Shown here: piece after piece, positions 8,651 to 17,779 of the stretch | Position numbering within the stretch: the stretch's first letter is position 1 | How the letters are laid out: every line of letters starts with the position of its first letter | Program-made: the position numbers and the translations under genes | The notes under the pieces: model-generated | Told to the model about the DNA's origin: nothing | What the model saw: only the letters and a program-made list of their open reading frames with translations | The model's database searches: none | NCBI GenBank assembly: GCA_035508435.1 | Contig: DATJNA010000034.1 | Coordinates: 33,408-97,407, forward strand | Direction of reading: 5' to 3' | Origin: JASHVB01 sp035508435 | GTDB taxonomy: Bacteria > Pseudomonadota > Alphaproteobacteria > Acetobacterales > Acetobacteraceae | DNA length: 64,000 bases

Positions 8651-9220
8651 CTAGCCTTGCAGCAGCGTCAGGCTGAGGCCGGCGAGCAATAGACCGATCA
8701 ACTGGTCCAGCACCACCAGCATTGCCGCGGTCATGCCGTTCGTGCCGAGCGACTCCCGTGTGGCGAACCACTCGATCCACAGTGCCCAGCCGATCGCGAT
8801 GATCTGGACCACCTCGTTCAGCATGGCGGGGGCACCGAGCAAGGCAGGGATGCCGGCGGCCACCAGCAATGCATTCTCGACGACGTTGCACCAGTTCCAG
8901 GCGGCGATGAACCGTGGCCAGCGCGCGCCGCAGCCGAGCAATGGCGCCAGATGATTGCTCAGCACCGCAAAGCCGAGCCAGCCGACCAGGTAGCCCATCA
9001 GGTCCAGGCCGATGGCGTGGCCGGCGTCGGCGGGCGGGCCGCCTGCCACCCAGGTCATCAGGCGCAGGCAGATGATCGCCGGCAGGCCGACGGCGATCGC
9101 CCAGAAGCTGCGCGCGGCGCCGGCCAGGTCGGTCTCGACATAATGCAGTGCCTCGCTCCGCCCGCGCGCGAACAACAGCGCAGCGTGCAGCCCGGAGCCA
9201 ACGGTGGCGGTGAGCTTCAT
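8651..9220 (-). CDS. Small integral membrane protein (second of a paralogous pair)
   Basis: This 189-residue hydrophobic protein starts MKLTATVGSGLHAALLF with about four membrane segments. Its ATG overlaps the stop of the preceding membrane-protein gene (ATGA). The segment FIAAWNWCNVVENALLV near residue 105 lines up with FATAFNWCQWLLPVLF in the preceding protein, and overall length matches, so the two look like tandem paralogs. I do not recognise a named family. Similar pairs may sit after dapE in related bacteria, but I cannot confirm that here. Confidence 0.6.
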   Translation of the reverse strand: MKLTATVGSGLHAALLFARGRSEALHYVETDLAGAARSFWAIAVGLPAIICLRLMTWVAGGPPADAGHAIGLDLMGYLVGWLGFAVLSNHLAPLLGCGARWPRFIAAWNWCNVVENALLVAAGIPALLGAPAMLNEVVQIIAIGWALWIEWFATRESLGTNGMTAAMLVVLDQLIGLLLAGLSLTLLQG

Positions 9221-9780
9221 GGCCGGTGCAGTACCAGCAGGCGCGGCAGCAGCACCAGCGCTGCCGTGCCGAGGTTGACGGCGGCCACCAGCAGGGCGGC
9301 GCGCAGCGGCGAAAGTGCCAGGGCGTGGCGCGCCAGGAACCAGTGCAGCCATAGGCCGTAGCCTGCCAACCCCAGAACCAGCAGGCCGGCCGCTGCGGCT
9401 TGCGACAGGCCGGCATCGAGCAATGCGCCCACGACGACCAGTAGCACCGAGAACAGTACCGGCAGCAGCCACTGGCACCAGTTGAAGGCGGTGGCGAAGT
9501 GCAGCCAATGGTCCTCGCGCCGCCACAGCCGGGCGAGCTCCCAGGACAGCACGGACGGCGCGAGCAACGCCGTGATGGTGGCGAGGAGGTCGTCGATCGC
9601 CACTGCCCCCTCGCCGCGCATCAGCAACATGAGCGTGCCGACCAGCGGAAAGGCGAGCAAGGGGGCGAGGCTGGCGAGGAAGCCTTGTACGGTGGCGGAA
9701 AACTCGGCCAGCCCATCCGGACGGCCGCGGGCAATGCGCACCAGTCCGCGCAGGATGCTGGTTCGCCGCGCTGGGGCCAC
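9217..9780 (-). CDS. Small integral membrane protein (first of a paralogous pair)
   Basis: This 187-residue protein is read from a GTG at 9780 that lies 5 bp after the dapE stop; the frame extends into dapE but only this part is hydrophobic and protein-like. About four to five membrane segments are visible (around residues 36-54, 66-80, 103-121, 130-150 and 163-183). The FNWCQW motif near residue 100 resembles the NWC motif of the next gene. Function is unknown. The arrangement dapE, membrane protein, membrane protein with minimal spacing suggests one transcript. Confidence 0.6.
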   Translation of the reverse strand: MAPARRTSILRGLVRIARGRPDGLAEFSATVQGFLASLAPLLAFPLVGTLMLLMRGEGAVAIDDLLATITALLAPSVLSWELARLWRREDHWLHFATAFNWCQWLLPVLFSVLLVVVGALLDAGLSQAAAAGLLVLGLAGYGLWLHWFLARHALALSPLRAALLVAAVNLGTAALVLLPRLLVLHRP

Positions 9781-9785
9781 GCCGG

Positions 9786-10913
9786 TTATCCCAGGAATGC
9801 CGACAGCATGTTGCGATAGATGCGGGTCAGGCAGCGCAACTCCTCGACCGGCACGGCTTCGTCGGCCTGGTGCATGGTGGCGCCGACCAGGCCGAACTCG
9901 GCAACCGGGCAGTAGCGGGCGATGAAGCGCGCGTCGGAGGTACCGCCGCCGGTATCCAGCTTCGGATCGAGGCCGGTCGCGTCCATGATCGCGGCGCGGA
10001 GCTTGTCCATGACCGCGCCGGGCTGGGTGACGAAGGATTCGCCGCTGATCGCGATGTCGAGGTCGAAGTTTTCCGCGTGCTGGGTCAGCGCGGCACGCAG
10101 CCAGGCGGACAGGTCCTTGCCGGTGTGGTCGTCGTTGAAGCGGATGTTCAGCATGGCGCGGGCGGCGGCGGGGATGACGTTGGTCACCGGGTTGCCGACG
10201 TCGATCGAGGTGACCTGGAGGGTGGAGGGTTCGAACCAGTCGGTGCCTGCGTCCACCGGCGCGGCGGTCAGGGCGGCCAGGGCGCGGAGCAAGCGGTGCA
10301 CCGGGTTGTCGGCGCGATGGGGGTAGGCGACATGGCCCTGCGTGCCGTGCACGGTGATCTTCGCGTTCAGACTGCCGCGGCGGCCGATCTTCACCATGTC
10401 GCCCAGCCGAACCGGGCAGGTGGGTTCGCCGACCAGGCAAAAATCGGGGATCTGGTCGTTGTCGCGCATCCACTCCAGGGCGCGCACCGTGCCGTCGGTG
10501 GCCACACCTTCCTCGTCGCCGGTAATCAGCAGGCTGATGGAGCCCTGGGTCTGACCCGTCGCCAGGTGATCCGCGGCGGCCGTGGCGAAGGCAGCGATGG
10601 CGCCCTTCATGTCGCAGGCGCCGCGGCCGTAGAGGACGCCGTCCTGGACCTCGGCGGCGAATGGGTCGTGGTGCCAGGTGGCGGCGCCGACAGGCACGAC
10701 GTCGGTATGGCCGGCGAAGCAGAAATGCGGGCTGCCGGTGCCGATGCGGGCGAACAGGTTGTCGATTTCGCCGTAGCGCAGGCGGTGGATGGTGAAGCCG
10801 AGCGGGGCGAGGGCGCCGGCCAGCACGGATTGCGCGCCGGCATCGGCGGGCGTGACCGAGGCGCAGCGGATCAGCGCCTGAGCGAGGGGGAGGGGGTCGG
10901 TCATTGGGTTCAC
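9786..10913 (-). CDS. dapE: Succinyl-diaminopimelate desuccinylase
   Basis: This 375-residue M20-family metallohydrolase removes succinate from N-succinyl-LL-diaminopimelate in the lysine and peptidoglycan precursor pathway. The metal-binding motif FAGHTDVVP holds His69 and Asp71. GRGACDMKGAIA holds the bridging Asp, and ITGDEEG holds the catalytic and metal Glu pair. Length fits DapE. A second ATG three codons in (MTDPL) is an equally good start. dapD lies upstream on the same strand, but a foreign-looking ATPase gene sits between them. Confidence 0.95.
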   Translation of the reverse strand: MNPMTDPLPLAQALIRCASVTPADAGAQSVLAGALAPLGFTIHRLRYGEIDNLFARIGTGSPHFCFAGHTDVVPVGAATWHHDPFAAEVQDGVLYGRGACDMKGAIAAFATAAADHLATGQTQGSISLLITGDEEGVATDGTVRALEWMRDNDQIPDFCLVGEPTCPVRLGDMVKIGRRGSLNAKITVHGTQGHVAYPHRADNPVHRLLRALAALTAAPVDAGTDWFEPSTLQVTSIDVGNPVTNVIPAAARAMLNIRFNDDHTGKDLSAWLRAALTQHAENFDLDIAISGESFVTQPGAVMDKLRAAIMDATGLDPKLDTGGGTSDARFIARYCPVAEFGLVGATMHQADEAVPVEELRCLTRIYRNMLSAFLG

Positions 10914-11003
10914 CGTGTCATTGCCGGTCGGCGGCCTGAGCCGGACGCGGCGGGGCGATGGCGATGGCGATGGCGGCCAAGGTAACCAACGCCGCCGCGC
11001 GGG

Positions 11004-12401
11004 TCATGTGGGCGCCAGGCCGGCGTTCCTCATGAGGATGTACCGTTTGAAGTTAGGGTCACGGAAAAAGAAGCTTACGGTGTCCAGGCTTCGACGGGTC
11101 ACCTCGAACGAGCTCGCGTCCATGGCCAGCATGTCATCCACGACCTGACGAGCCAAACCTACGTCAAGCTCTCCCCGCTGCTCGATCGCGGTATAGACTA
11201 CGGGTGAATTGATAATGCTGCTGTCCACTTTGGCGATCTCTAACAGCACCTGCTGGATCCGAGGATCCTGCATCGTGATCGAGGTCAATTGTTGTTCATA
11301 GATATTGCAGTCTGGACGCGTGGGAAGTGCCGCAAGCAGCGAAACCACCTTGTCGATGCCGATCACCCGCGGTGGCGAACTGTTCAGGAATTGCTCGACA
11401 CTGCCCACGCTGTCCACCTCCTGCTCGATCAGCGCTTTGCCGAGGAAATGGCACCAGTATGGAGCGCCATGCGAATGCCGGACAATCTCGCCGATTGATT
11501 CATTGGCGAAGCCACAGACTGGTGACAGGATATATGAACCGATCTCCAGAATGAACCGCAGCTCCTCGTTGGTCATTGGCGGCACCTGGATGCCGTGCAG
11601 GTCCCGTGCGATCGAGGCATGCTCGCGGATCAGGTCGGTCGCGGCCTGGGCGATGCCGACCAGGATGAAACGCACGCGCTTCAGCGATTTCAGGTACTGG
11701 GCAATTTCGCCCTTGTCCTTCACCGTCTCGAATTCATCGATGATGATGATCAGGTCGTCCGAATTGGCAGTGGAGTACCGCTGAACCGCGAGCTCCATTC
11801 CTTCTTTCATGTTGATGGGTTTTTGCGGGATGAACGTCTCTTTCACCTCGCTCCTGGCCACGAACACCTTGTCGAAACCGATCTTCGACGCCACTTCGAT
11901 CTGGTCGGCCTCGGTCGGCAGGTAGGCAAGCAGACCCGGCCCGAACTGGCCATCACGCGATTGCTCGGGGCGCCGCGTCAGAATGGCATGGATCACCTCG
12001 TCCACGGTCTTTTGAAAACCATCGACCCAGATCGCGTTGAACTTCTTGCGGGTGGGACCGACCAGCCATGACAGACGGCCGCGGCGCTCCAACCGCCGGC
12101 GCAAGCCATAGTACTCGAGAATGTCGACATTGCCTTGCGCAACGTTATACAGCATGGTGGCAAGCGAAGACTTGCCGCAGCCTCGCTCCCCGAATACTAC
12201 CGCGTGCGCGCCCTCCGTGAGCAGGGTGTTGATCATGGCCTCGAGGGCCGCTTCTCGCCCGGCGAATTTGGATGGGTTCTTGATCGGGTCGTTCGGCGTG
12301 AAGATGTTGGATAGGTCCTCGAGGCTCGATCGACGCGACACCTGGGTGAGACCTTTCAAACGGCGTCCCAGATCGAAACCCTCATTGGGGGCATCCGCCA
12401 T
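11004..12401 (-). CDS. AAA+/STAND-like ATPase (ORC/Cdc6-like)
   Basis: This 465-residue ATPase has a Walker A motif GERGCGKSS (71-79), a Walker B motif LIIIIDEFE (217-225) and a sensor-like RFILVGIAQAATD segment. A C-terminal region of about 140 residues looks like winged-helix or other alpha-helical domains. It resembles AAA_16/ORC-like stand-alone ATPases, which in bacteria often act as sensors in defence or are uncharacterised. Base composition is lower than its neighbours: the line from 11761 is about 52% GC, against about 67% for a dapE line. It interrupts the dapD-dapE pair with about 90 and 140 bp of flanking sequence, and no partner effector is adjacent. A defence or regulatory role is only a guess. 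Confidence 0.75.
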   Translation of the reverse strand: MADAPNEGFDLGRRLKGLTQVSRRSSLEDLSNIFTPNDPIKNPSKFAGREAALEAMINTLLTEGAHAVVFGERGCGKSSLATMLYNVAQGNVDILEYYGLRRRLERRGRLSWLVGPTRKKFNAIWVDGFQKTVDEVIHAILTRRPEQSRDGQFGPGLLAYLPTEADQIEVASKIGFDKVFVARSEVKETFIPQKPINMKEGMELAVQRYSTANSDDLIIIIDEFETVKDKGEIAQYLKSLKRVRFILVGIAQAATDLIREHASIARDLHGIQVPPMTNEELRFILEIGSYILSPVCGFANESIGEIVRHSHGAPYWCHFLGKALIEQEVDSVGSVEQFLNSSPPRVIGIDKVVSLLAALPTRPDCNIYEQQLTSITMQDPRIQQVLLEIAKVDSSIINSPVVYTAIEQRGELDVGLARQVVDDMLAMDASSFEVTRRSLDTVSFFFRDPNFKRYILMRNAGLAPT

Positions 12402-12544
12402 ATCGTCATGTCCTCTAGTGGCGGTAGTCGTACGCCCCAGGTGTGGGACGGTCCGACACCGTTATAGCGCGCCGGCCGCGGGGTCACAGGCCGCGGTAGC
12501 CACCGTGGTCATGGATTGCAGGCCGCTTGCGGCTGGTGCCGCGC

Positions 12545-13378
12545 TCAATCCCGCAGCAATTCATTGATCGACGTCTTGGCGCGGGTCTGCGCATCCACCG
12601 TTTTGACGATCACCGCACAGTAGAGCGACGGGCCAGGCGATCCGTCGGGCAGCGGCCTGCCGGGCAGCGACCCCGGCACCACCACGGAATAGGCCGGGAC
12701 ACGGCCGATGTAGATCTCGCCGGTGGCGCGGTCGATCACCTTGGTGGAGGCGCCGATGAACACGCCCATCGACAGTACGGCGCCGCGTTCGACGATGACG
12801 CCCTCGGCGACTTCGGAGCGGGCGCCGATGAAGCAGTCGTCCTCGATGATGACGGGGTTGGCCTGCAACGGCTCCAGCACGCCGCCTATGCCGACGCCGC
12901 CGGACAAGTGGCAGTTGGCGCCGATCTGGGCGCAACTGCCGACGGTGGCCCAGGTGTCCACCATGGTGTTGCGGCCGACCCAGGCGCCGACATTGACGAA
13001 GCTCGGCATCAGCACGACGCCGGGCGCGACATAGGCGGAGCGCCGCACCACCGCGCCGGGCACCGCGCGGAAGCCGGCCTCGCGGAAGCGGTTCTCACCC
13101 CAGCCGGCGAATTTCAGCGGCACCTTGTCGTAGGCGCCGGCGGCGGTTTCCATCGGCGCCGAGTCGGTGAGGCGGAACGAGAGCAACACCGCCTGCTTCA
13201 GCCACTGATTGACTTTCCAGCCCTGCCTGATGGGTTCGGCGACGCGTTCCTTGCCGCTGTCGAGCGCTTCCAGCGCCGCTTCCACCGCGTCGCGCGCCTC
13301 GCCGCGGGTGGCGGAGGAGAGCGTGTCGCGGCGCTCCCAGAGCGCTTCGATCGGGGCTTGCAGCGGATGCTCGGTCAT
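12545..13378 (-). CDS. dapD: 2,3,4,5-tetrahydropyridine-2,6-dicarboxylate N-succinyltransferase
   Basis: This 277-residue left-handed beta-helix enzyme transfers succinyl from succinyl-CoA to tetrahydrodipicolinate in lysine/diaminopimelate synthesis. Hexapeptide-repeat character is clear from about residue 110 (AYVAPGVVLMPSFVNVG, CHLSGGVGIGGVLEP, CFIGARSEVAEGV). The C-terminus SINELLRD matches the family. It acts two steps before dapE, which lies downstream beyond an inserted ATPase gene. Promoter sequences should lie in the divergent space before the M23 gene. Confidence 0.95.
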   Translation of the reverse strand: MTEHPLQAPIEALWERRDTLSSATRGEARDAVEAALEALDSGKERVAEPIRQGWKVNQWLKQAVLLSFRLTDSAPMETAAGAYDKVPLKFAGWGENRFREAGFRAVPGAVVRRSAYVAPGVVLMPSFVNVGAWVGRNTMVDTWATVGSCAQIGANCHLSGGVGIGGVLEPLQANPVIIEDDCFIGARSEVAEGVIVERGAVLSMGVFIGASTKVIDRATGEIYIGRVPAYSVVVPGSLPGRPLPDGSPGPSLYCAVIVKTVDAQTRAKTSINELLRD

Positions 13379-13693
13379 GGTCTCGCGCCCCTCCCGGCGC
13401 GGGGCGGACGATGGGCGAGGGGGGTGGGCGTGTCAACGCGGGGCTGCGCGCGAAGGCGCGGGTCACGGTGGCGGTGTCCACAGGCCAATCACTGCGGAAC
13501 TGGCCGCGGTACAAATCAGATTTCTCTCGCGTGGGCGGCCATGCACGCTGGCGGCAGGCACACGGCTGGGCGCCCCATGGCAGCCACAATCGGCGCATTG
13601 CGGATGAGCGTCCGTCCCGGGAAGATGCTGCGCGTCATATGATGCCGTTTGCGTTGCGCGCCGGCGCGGTGCCGATGGTGGGATCCGGATACA
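13379..13693. other. Divergent intergenic region dapD / M23 peptidase
   Basis: This 315-bp space separates two divergent genes. I see no protein-coding gene, tandem repeat or clear terminator in it. It should contain the promoters for dapD (leftward) and the M23 gene (rightward). Confidence 0.4.
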
Positions 13694-14389
13694 ATGGCGA
13701 TGCCGGGCGGACCCTGGATTTTGCCTGGATTGAGCGGGACGCGCTGGACGTGCGTTGGGCTCGACGCGCTGGCGCGGGCGGAATTTCCCGACGGCGCCAC
13801 GGCAAATCCGCTGAACGATCCGTGGTTGTGCGACGGCTGGGTGGGTCGGGTGACGGCCCGGCTGGGGGCCGACCATAGTTGGGGCGGTTGGCTGGAGGAT
13901 CGCTCGCATCTCTGGCGCGGCCACTATCTGCCGCCGGGCTGCACCATCCATCTCGGAGTCGACCTGAATGTGCCTGCCGGCACCGTCGTACTTGCCCCGC
14001 TCGCCGGGGAAGTGATGCACGCCGTGCCGTGCCGGGAGCAAGGCGGCGGCTGGGGCGGTTGGTTCGTGCTGCGGGCCGACACGCCGCGTCAGGGTGCGGA
14101 CTATCTATTGCTCGGCCATCTCGCCCATCGCGGCTTGCCCCAGCCGGGGGACCGGCTGGCGGCGGGCGCGCCGGTCGGCGTCGTCGGCACGCCGCAGGAG
14201 AACGGCGGTTGGTATCCGCACCTGCATGTTCAGGCGATGGCCGCCGCGGCATGGCAGGCAGTGCAGCACGATCCCAACGGATTGCTCGACGGCTACGCCT
14301 GGCCGGCAGCGGATCTTGCCGTGCGGTTTCCCGACCCGGCCCCGCTGCTGGGACTGCCCGCGTCATGTGGTGCCACTGGCTCAAACTGA
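13694..14389 (+). CDS. M23 family (LytM-like) peptidase
   Basis: This 231-residue protein has the M23 metallopeptidase signature. HLGVD gives zinc ligands His86 and Asp90, and YPHLH gives His176 and His178; His142 in LLGHLAH also fits. M23 enzymes cut peptidoglycan cross-bridges. No signal peptide or membrane segment is seen from the ATG at 13694. A TTG at 13649 would add 15 residues without creating one, so export is unexplained. It may be a cytoplasmic member or begin elsewhere. The neighbouring genes give no pathway context. Confidence 0.75.
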   Translation: MAMPGGPWILPGLSGTRWTCVGLDALARAEFPDGATANPLNDPWLCDGWVGRVTARLGADHSWGGWLEDRSHLWRGHYLPPGCTIHLGVDLNVPAGTVVLAPLAGEVMHAVPCREQGGGWGGWFVLRADTPRQGADYLLLGHLAHRGLPQPGDRLAAGAPVGVVGTPQENGGWYPHLHVQAMAAAAWQAVQHDPNGLLDGYAWPAADLAVRFPDPAPLLGLPASCGATGSN

Positions 14390-14450
14390 CCCAGAGCATG
14401 CGCCGCCGCCTGATCGTGGCCACGCCGCCGGTTGGACCGCCGCTGCTTGC

Positions 14451-14942
14451 TCAGGCCGCCAGTTGTGCGGGCTCGGGATGTAGCGCCTTCACCACCGGTA
14501 TCTCGGTGCGATTATGCGTGCAACCTTCCCACCGAACCGGCGAGAAGCCATGACGCGCGTAGAAGCGATACGCGTCCGGCACGGAGTTCAGGCAGATGGT
14601 ATCGGCGCCACACGCCCGGGCGTAGTCCTCGGCGAGGTCCAGCATGATGCTGCCCAGGCCCTGGCCCTGCCATGGCGTGTCGATCGCCACGAGGCGGAAG
14701 ATCGCGCGTCCGTCGGGCTTGATGTCGATGCGGATTGTGCCGATGACCTGGCCGTCCAGGAGAAACACCATCGGGTGGTTGGCGGGATCGCGTTCGTCCG
14801 GGTAGTCCGGGTCATATTCGAAGTAGTACCCAGATTCCCTGCCATTGTATTTTTCGAAGATACACCGCTTCCGCGTTTCGTGGTAGCGGCGCCATTCCTC
14901 GGAGCTCCGCGGGGCGCGGAGCTCCGTACTGTGAGGGCGCAC
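14451..14942 (-). CDS. GNAT family N-acetyltransferase
   Basis: This 163-residue protein has a GNAT fold. The acetyl-CoA pyrophosphate-binding motif A is WQGQGLGSIML, preceded by the strand AIFRLVAID and followed by a typical motif B, CLNSVPDAYRFYARHGF. The substrate is not predictable. Near the start the coding sequence runs through two CGGAGCTCCG palindromes (about 14898-14925), so the first dozen residues may be less constrained or the true start may be slightly downstream. Confidence 0.75.
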   Translation of the reverse strand: MRPHSTELRAPRSSEEWRRYHETRKRCIFEKYNGRESGYYFEYDPDYPDERDPANHPMVFLLDGQVIGTIRIDIKPDGRAIFRLVAIDTPWQGQGLGSIMLDLAEDYARACGADTICLNSVPDAYRFYARHGFSPVRWEGCTHNRTEIPVVKALHPEPAQLAA

Positions 14943-15234
14943 GTGGCGGCCCTTCTGCTGTTTCGTGAGGGAGCCGGCCGGCTTCCCCCTTCTCGTGCGG
15001 GCCCACTATACCACGATCGTGGCAACGCTGCGGCGGCATCGGCTGCGATCCGGCGCGACGGTGCATTGCGCAACCGGCATGGCACAGAGGTGTGGCCCTG
15101 CCGCCGCACCAATCAGCGGCAACCACGCCGGCCGACATCTTGGGGCCAGGTACGCGCAGCGCGGTCGCAGCGCTGGCACGGCCCTACTGCGCATCGCTCA
15201 CACCGCGCGTCGCGTGCATCGCAGTTGATGTCGG
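14943..15234. other. Intergenic region without a recognised gene
   Basis: This 292-bp space lies between the MCP stop and the GNAT start, both on the minus strand. A GC-rich inverted repeat around 14968-14988 (GGGAGCCGGC / GCCGGCTTCCC) could form a hairpin. Nothing else is recognised. Confidence 0.35.
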
Positions 15235-17250
15235 TCACGCGGCCTGCTGAATGCCGATCGCCGAGAGCGCCCGATCCACGCGTAGCAACGTTGCGGCATC
15301 CTGTTTGAACACAAGCGCGATCAGACGGTCGGCGCATCGCACCACCCGCGCGGATATCCAGTCGCCCGCCTGCGGCAGCTCGATCGCCACCTCTGTCCCG
15401 GCCGGAAGCCGCCACTCGCAACGCAGGGCGACACCGCTGCGAGAGATGTCGACGACCTCGGCCCTGAGTGCCTCTCGTCCGGCGACCCGCAGCGCGGCGA
15501 TCGCCCCGCGTCCGCCGATCCGCTCGAACTGCCGCCGCTCGCCGGTGTCGTCCCGCACCACCGCCAGGAAATCGTCAACCTCGGCGCGCAAAGTTCCCGC
15601 CTCGTGGCCGATGGTCTCGGCCGCCCGCAGCACGTTCTGGCTCACCGTTCCAGCCTCGTCAGCGACGCCCGACACTTGCTCCATCGCATGCGTGGTAGCC
15701 ACCGTCGCGGTGGAAACCGCCTGCACGCTGACTGCGATTTCGCGTGTGGTGGCGCTTTGCTGTTCGACCGCAGCGGCGACCGACGCGGCGACTGCATCCA
15801 TGCGCGCGATGATCTGGCTGACCTCCGCCATGGCCGTGACCGATTGCTCGGTCGCATTGCGCACCGCGCCGATCTGGTCGCCGATGTCCGCGGTTGCCCT
15901 GGCGGTCTGCGCGGCGAGCGACTTCACCTCCCCGGCGACCACGGCGAACCCCTTGCCGGCATCGCCCGCGCGGGCCGCCTCGATCGTTGCGTTCAACGCG
16001 AGGAGATTGGTTTGCCCCGCGATACTGGAGATCAGGCTCACCACGTCACCGATCCGCGACGTGACATCGGCCAACCCGCGCATGGACGCATGCCCGACCT
16101 CTGCCCGCTGCACGGCCTCGCGGGCGACCTGGGCAGACGCCGCGACCTGACGGGACACTTCATCGACGCTGCCGGTCAATTGCTCCACCGCGGCCGCCAC
16201 GGCGGCGAGATCCTGTGAGGCACGCGTCGCGCGCGTGACGGTGGTGCCGGCCTGCGCCCGCACGTCGGCCGCTGCCTGCGTCATGGTCGTGGCGGCTTCC
16301 CGCATGCGCGCCGCCGAATGGGCCAGCGATTCCATGACACCGGAGATGGAGGTGCCGAAATCCAGCGTATGGCGGTCCATGGCGGATTGGCGTCGCTGCG
16401 CTGCGCTGCGTTCGGCTTCCTGGCGCGCTGCCAGTCGAGCCTCCTCCTGCATGCTGGTCTTGAACACAGCGACCGCCCGCGCCATCGCGCCCAGCTCGTC
16501 CTTGCGGGCAGCCCCGCCAATCTCGGCCGCCATGTCGCGCGCCGCCAGACGCTGCATCACGCCGGTGAGGGTAACCACCGGGCGCGCGATCAATCGCGCG
16601 TTCCAGGCCGCGACGCCAATGCCGAGCAAGGCGGCAAGCGAGGCCAGGCCGGCCAGACGCACCCGGCCGGTGCTGCTGGCGGCACGGGTCGCCGCGGTCA
16701 GATGTTCACGCCGGGCCTGCAACGTCGCCACCACGGCATCGAGCCGCGTGCGCAATACCTCAAACCTGGCGTTGGCATCGCTCAGCATCAGCACACCGTA
16801 AGAGATGTCAGCCTTGGCGTTGTCCGCGACGGCGCGCGCGGCACCGACATAGTCGTGCAGGGCAGACTGTACTGCTGCAACCGAGTCCGCGGGCAGACTG
16901 GCGGTCCATTGCCGGGACTGGGCGATCACACTGTCCTGGCTGGCCGACAGATCCGCTTCCAGTCGGTCGATGGCGGCTTCGCGTGTGTTTGCCACCACCT
17001 TATCGTTGGCCGCCATCGTCAGCAGGGCGAGCAAGCGGGCATGGAACAATGACAGCCGATCCTTGACGCCGAGGGCGTCCGTGAGCGGCTGCACGACACC
17101 GCTGTCGAGGCCCTGGAATGCCTGGTCCGACTGATGCAGGCTTCGAATGCCAAACGCGGCGACGCCGGCCAGCAACAGGATGACGACCGCGGGCGCGGCC
17201 AACACTTTCCACACCAGCCGCAGATCGGAGTATCGGTGCATCGCTCCCAC
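15235..17250 (-). CDS. Methyl-accepting chemotaxis protein with C-terminal PilZ domain
   Basis: This 671-residue receptor has transmembrane helix 1 at about 15-35, a helical periplasmic sensor (36-196), transmembrane helix 2 at about 197-218, a HAMP region, and an MCP signalling domain. The signalling domain has the conserved hairpin tip SIAGQTNLLALNATIEAARAG at about 408-429. A PilZ domain follows from about 571, with RRQFER and DISRSG as the c-di-GMP-binding signature. It would link a periplasmic signal and c-di-GMP to the chemotaxis kinase. No che genes are in the window. The Cache-domain gene just upstream (61 bp) is broken, and a second receptor of the same architecture at 55100-56935 is a pseudogene. 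Confidence 0.9.
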   Translation of the reverse strand: MGAMHRYSDLRLVWKVLAAPAVVILLLAGVAAFGIRSLHQSDQAFQGLDSGVVQPLTDALGVKDRLSLFHARLLALLTMAANDKVVANTREAAIDRLEADLSASQDSVIAQSRQWTASLPADSVAAVQSALHDYVGAARAVADNAKADISYGVLMLSDANARFEVLRTRLDAVVATLQARREHLTAATRAASSTGRVRLAGLASLAALLGIGVAAWNARLIARPVVTLTGVMQRLAARDMAAEIGGAARKDELGAMARAVAVFKTSMQEEARLAARQEAERSAAQRRQSAMDRHTLDFGTSISGVMESLAHSAARMREAATTMTQAAADVRAQAGTTVTRATRASQDLAAVAAAVEQLTGSVDEVSRQVAASAQVAREAVQRAEVGHASMRGLADVTSRIGDVVSLISSIAGQTNLLALNATIEAARAGDAGKGFAVVAGEVKSLAAQTARATADIGDQIGAVRNATEQSVTAMAEVSQIIARMDAVAASVAAAVEQQSATTREIAVSVQAVSTATVATTHAMEQVSGVADEAGTVSQNVLRAAETIGHEAGTLRAEVDDFLAVVRDDTGERRQFERIGGRGAIAALRVAGREALRAEVVDISRSGVALRCEWRLPAGTEVAIELPQAGDWISARVVRCADRLIALVFKQDAATLLRVDRALSAIGIQQAA

Positions 17251-17311
17251 CCATGCTGCCGTCAGTCGCGCGACGCCATGGAACCATGGCGTCCTGCTGC
17301 GCGGCCGCGCC

Positions 17312-17779
17312 TTATTTGTAGTAGCCGGAGCCGCAGATCGTATGATCGTCGATCTTGATGACGTAGGCGGACTTCTCCTGGATCTGCCTGGTCGCCGGAT
17401 TGGGCCAACGGAAATCGTACCAGCCCGAACCCTTGGTCAGGCCCAGCTTGTTCATTTCAGCGTTGGGGGTCCTGCCATCCGGGTCTTTCACGTTCAGCAG
17501 GTTCTTGCCTACCAGCGCGGGATTGCCGCCATGGGCGACGACGGTGCCATCGTCGGCCTGACAGAATACGTATAATTCTCCCTGGATCCATGGGCCGCCC
17601 GGCTTACTGAAGTCGGCGAACGCCTGCTGCATGCCGACATCCTTCACGTGCTGGGCTGCCTTCTCCGCGAAGGCCTTGGCCTAGTCCGCGGTTGCCGCGG
17701 TTGCCACGGTTGCAGACAACGACGCGACGGCAGCGCTGATCACGCCGGCCACGATCAGGGTTGCGCTGATGCGGTACAT
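17312..17779 (-). pseudogene. Secreted single-Cache-domain protein interrupted by an amber codon
   Basis: The gene starts at ATG 17779 behind an AGGAGA ribosome-binding site and encodes a good signal peptide (MYRISATLIVAGVISAAV...). Codon 33, at 17683-17681, is TAG, just after the predicted cleavage region. Beyond it the same frame continues as a complete single-Cache domain (ELYVFCQADDG, NPALVGKNL, GSGWYDFRWPNP, CGSGYYK). No frameshift is involved: one base change restores a normal protein of about 155 residues. A GTG at 17647 could restart translation but without the signal peptide. These small Cache proteins typically sit beside chemoreceptors, as here, and may bind ligands in the periplasm. 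Confidence 0.75.

Noticed and set aside
9781..10473. Long N-terminal extension of the first small membrane protein
   Set aside because: The frame runs inside dapE out of phase and is arginine-rich; the GTG at 9780 just after dapE is the sensible start.
14890..14930. Paired CGGAGCTCCG palindromes as a regulatory site
   Set aside because: They lie within the GNAT coding region near its start and are not at promoter distance from another gene; no evidence of function beyond high GC palindromicity.
17681..17683. Pyrrolysine or programmed read-through at the TAG codon
   Set aside because: No pyrrolysine genes or methyltransferase context are present; a simple nonsense mutation or sequence error explains it better.
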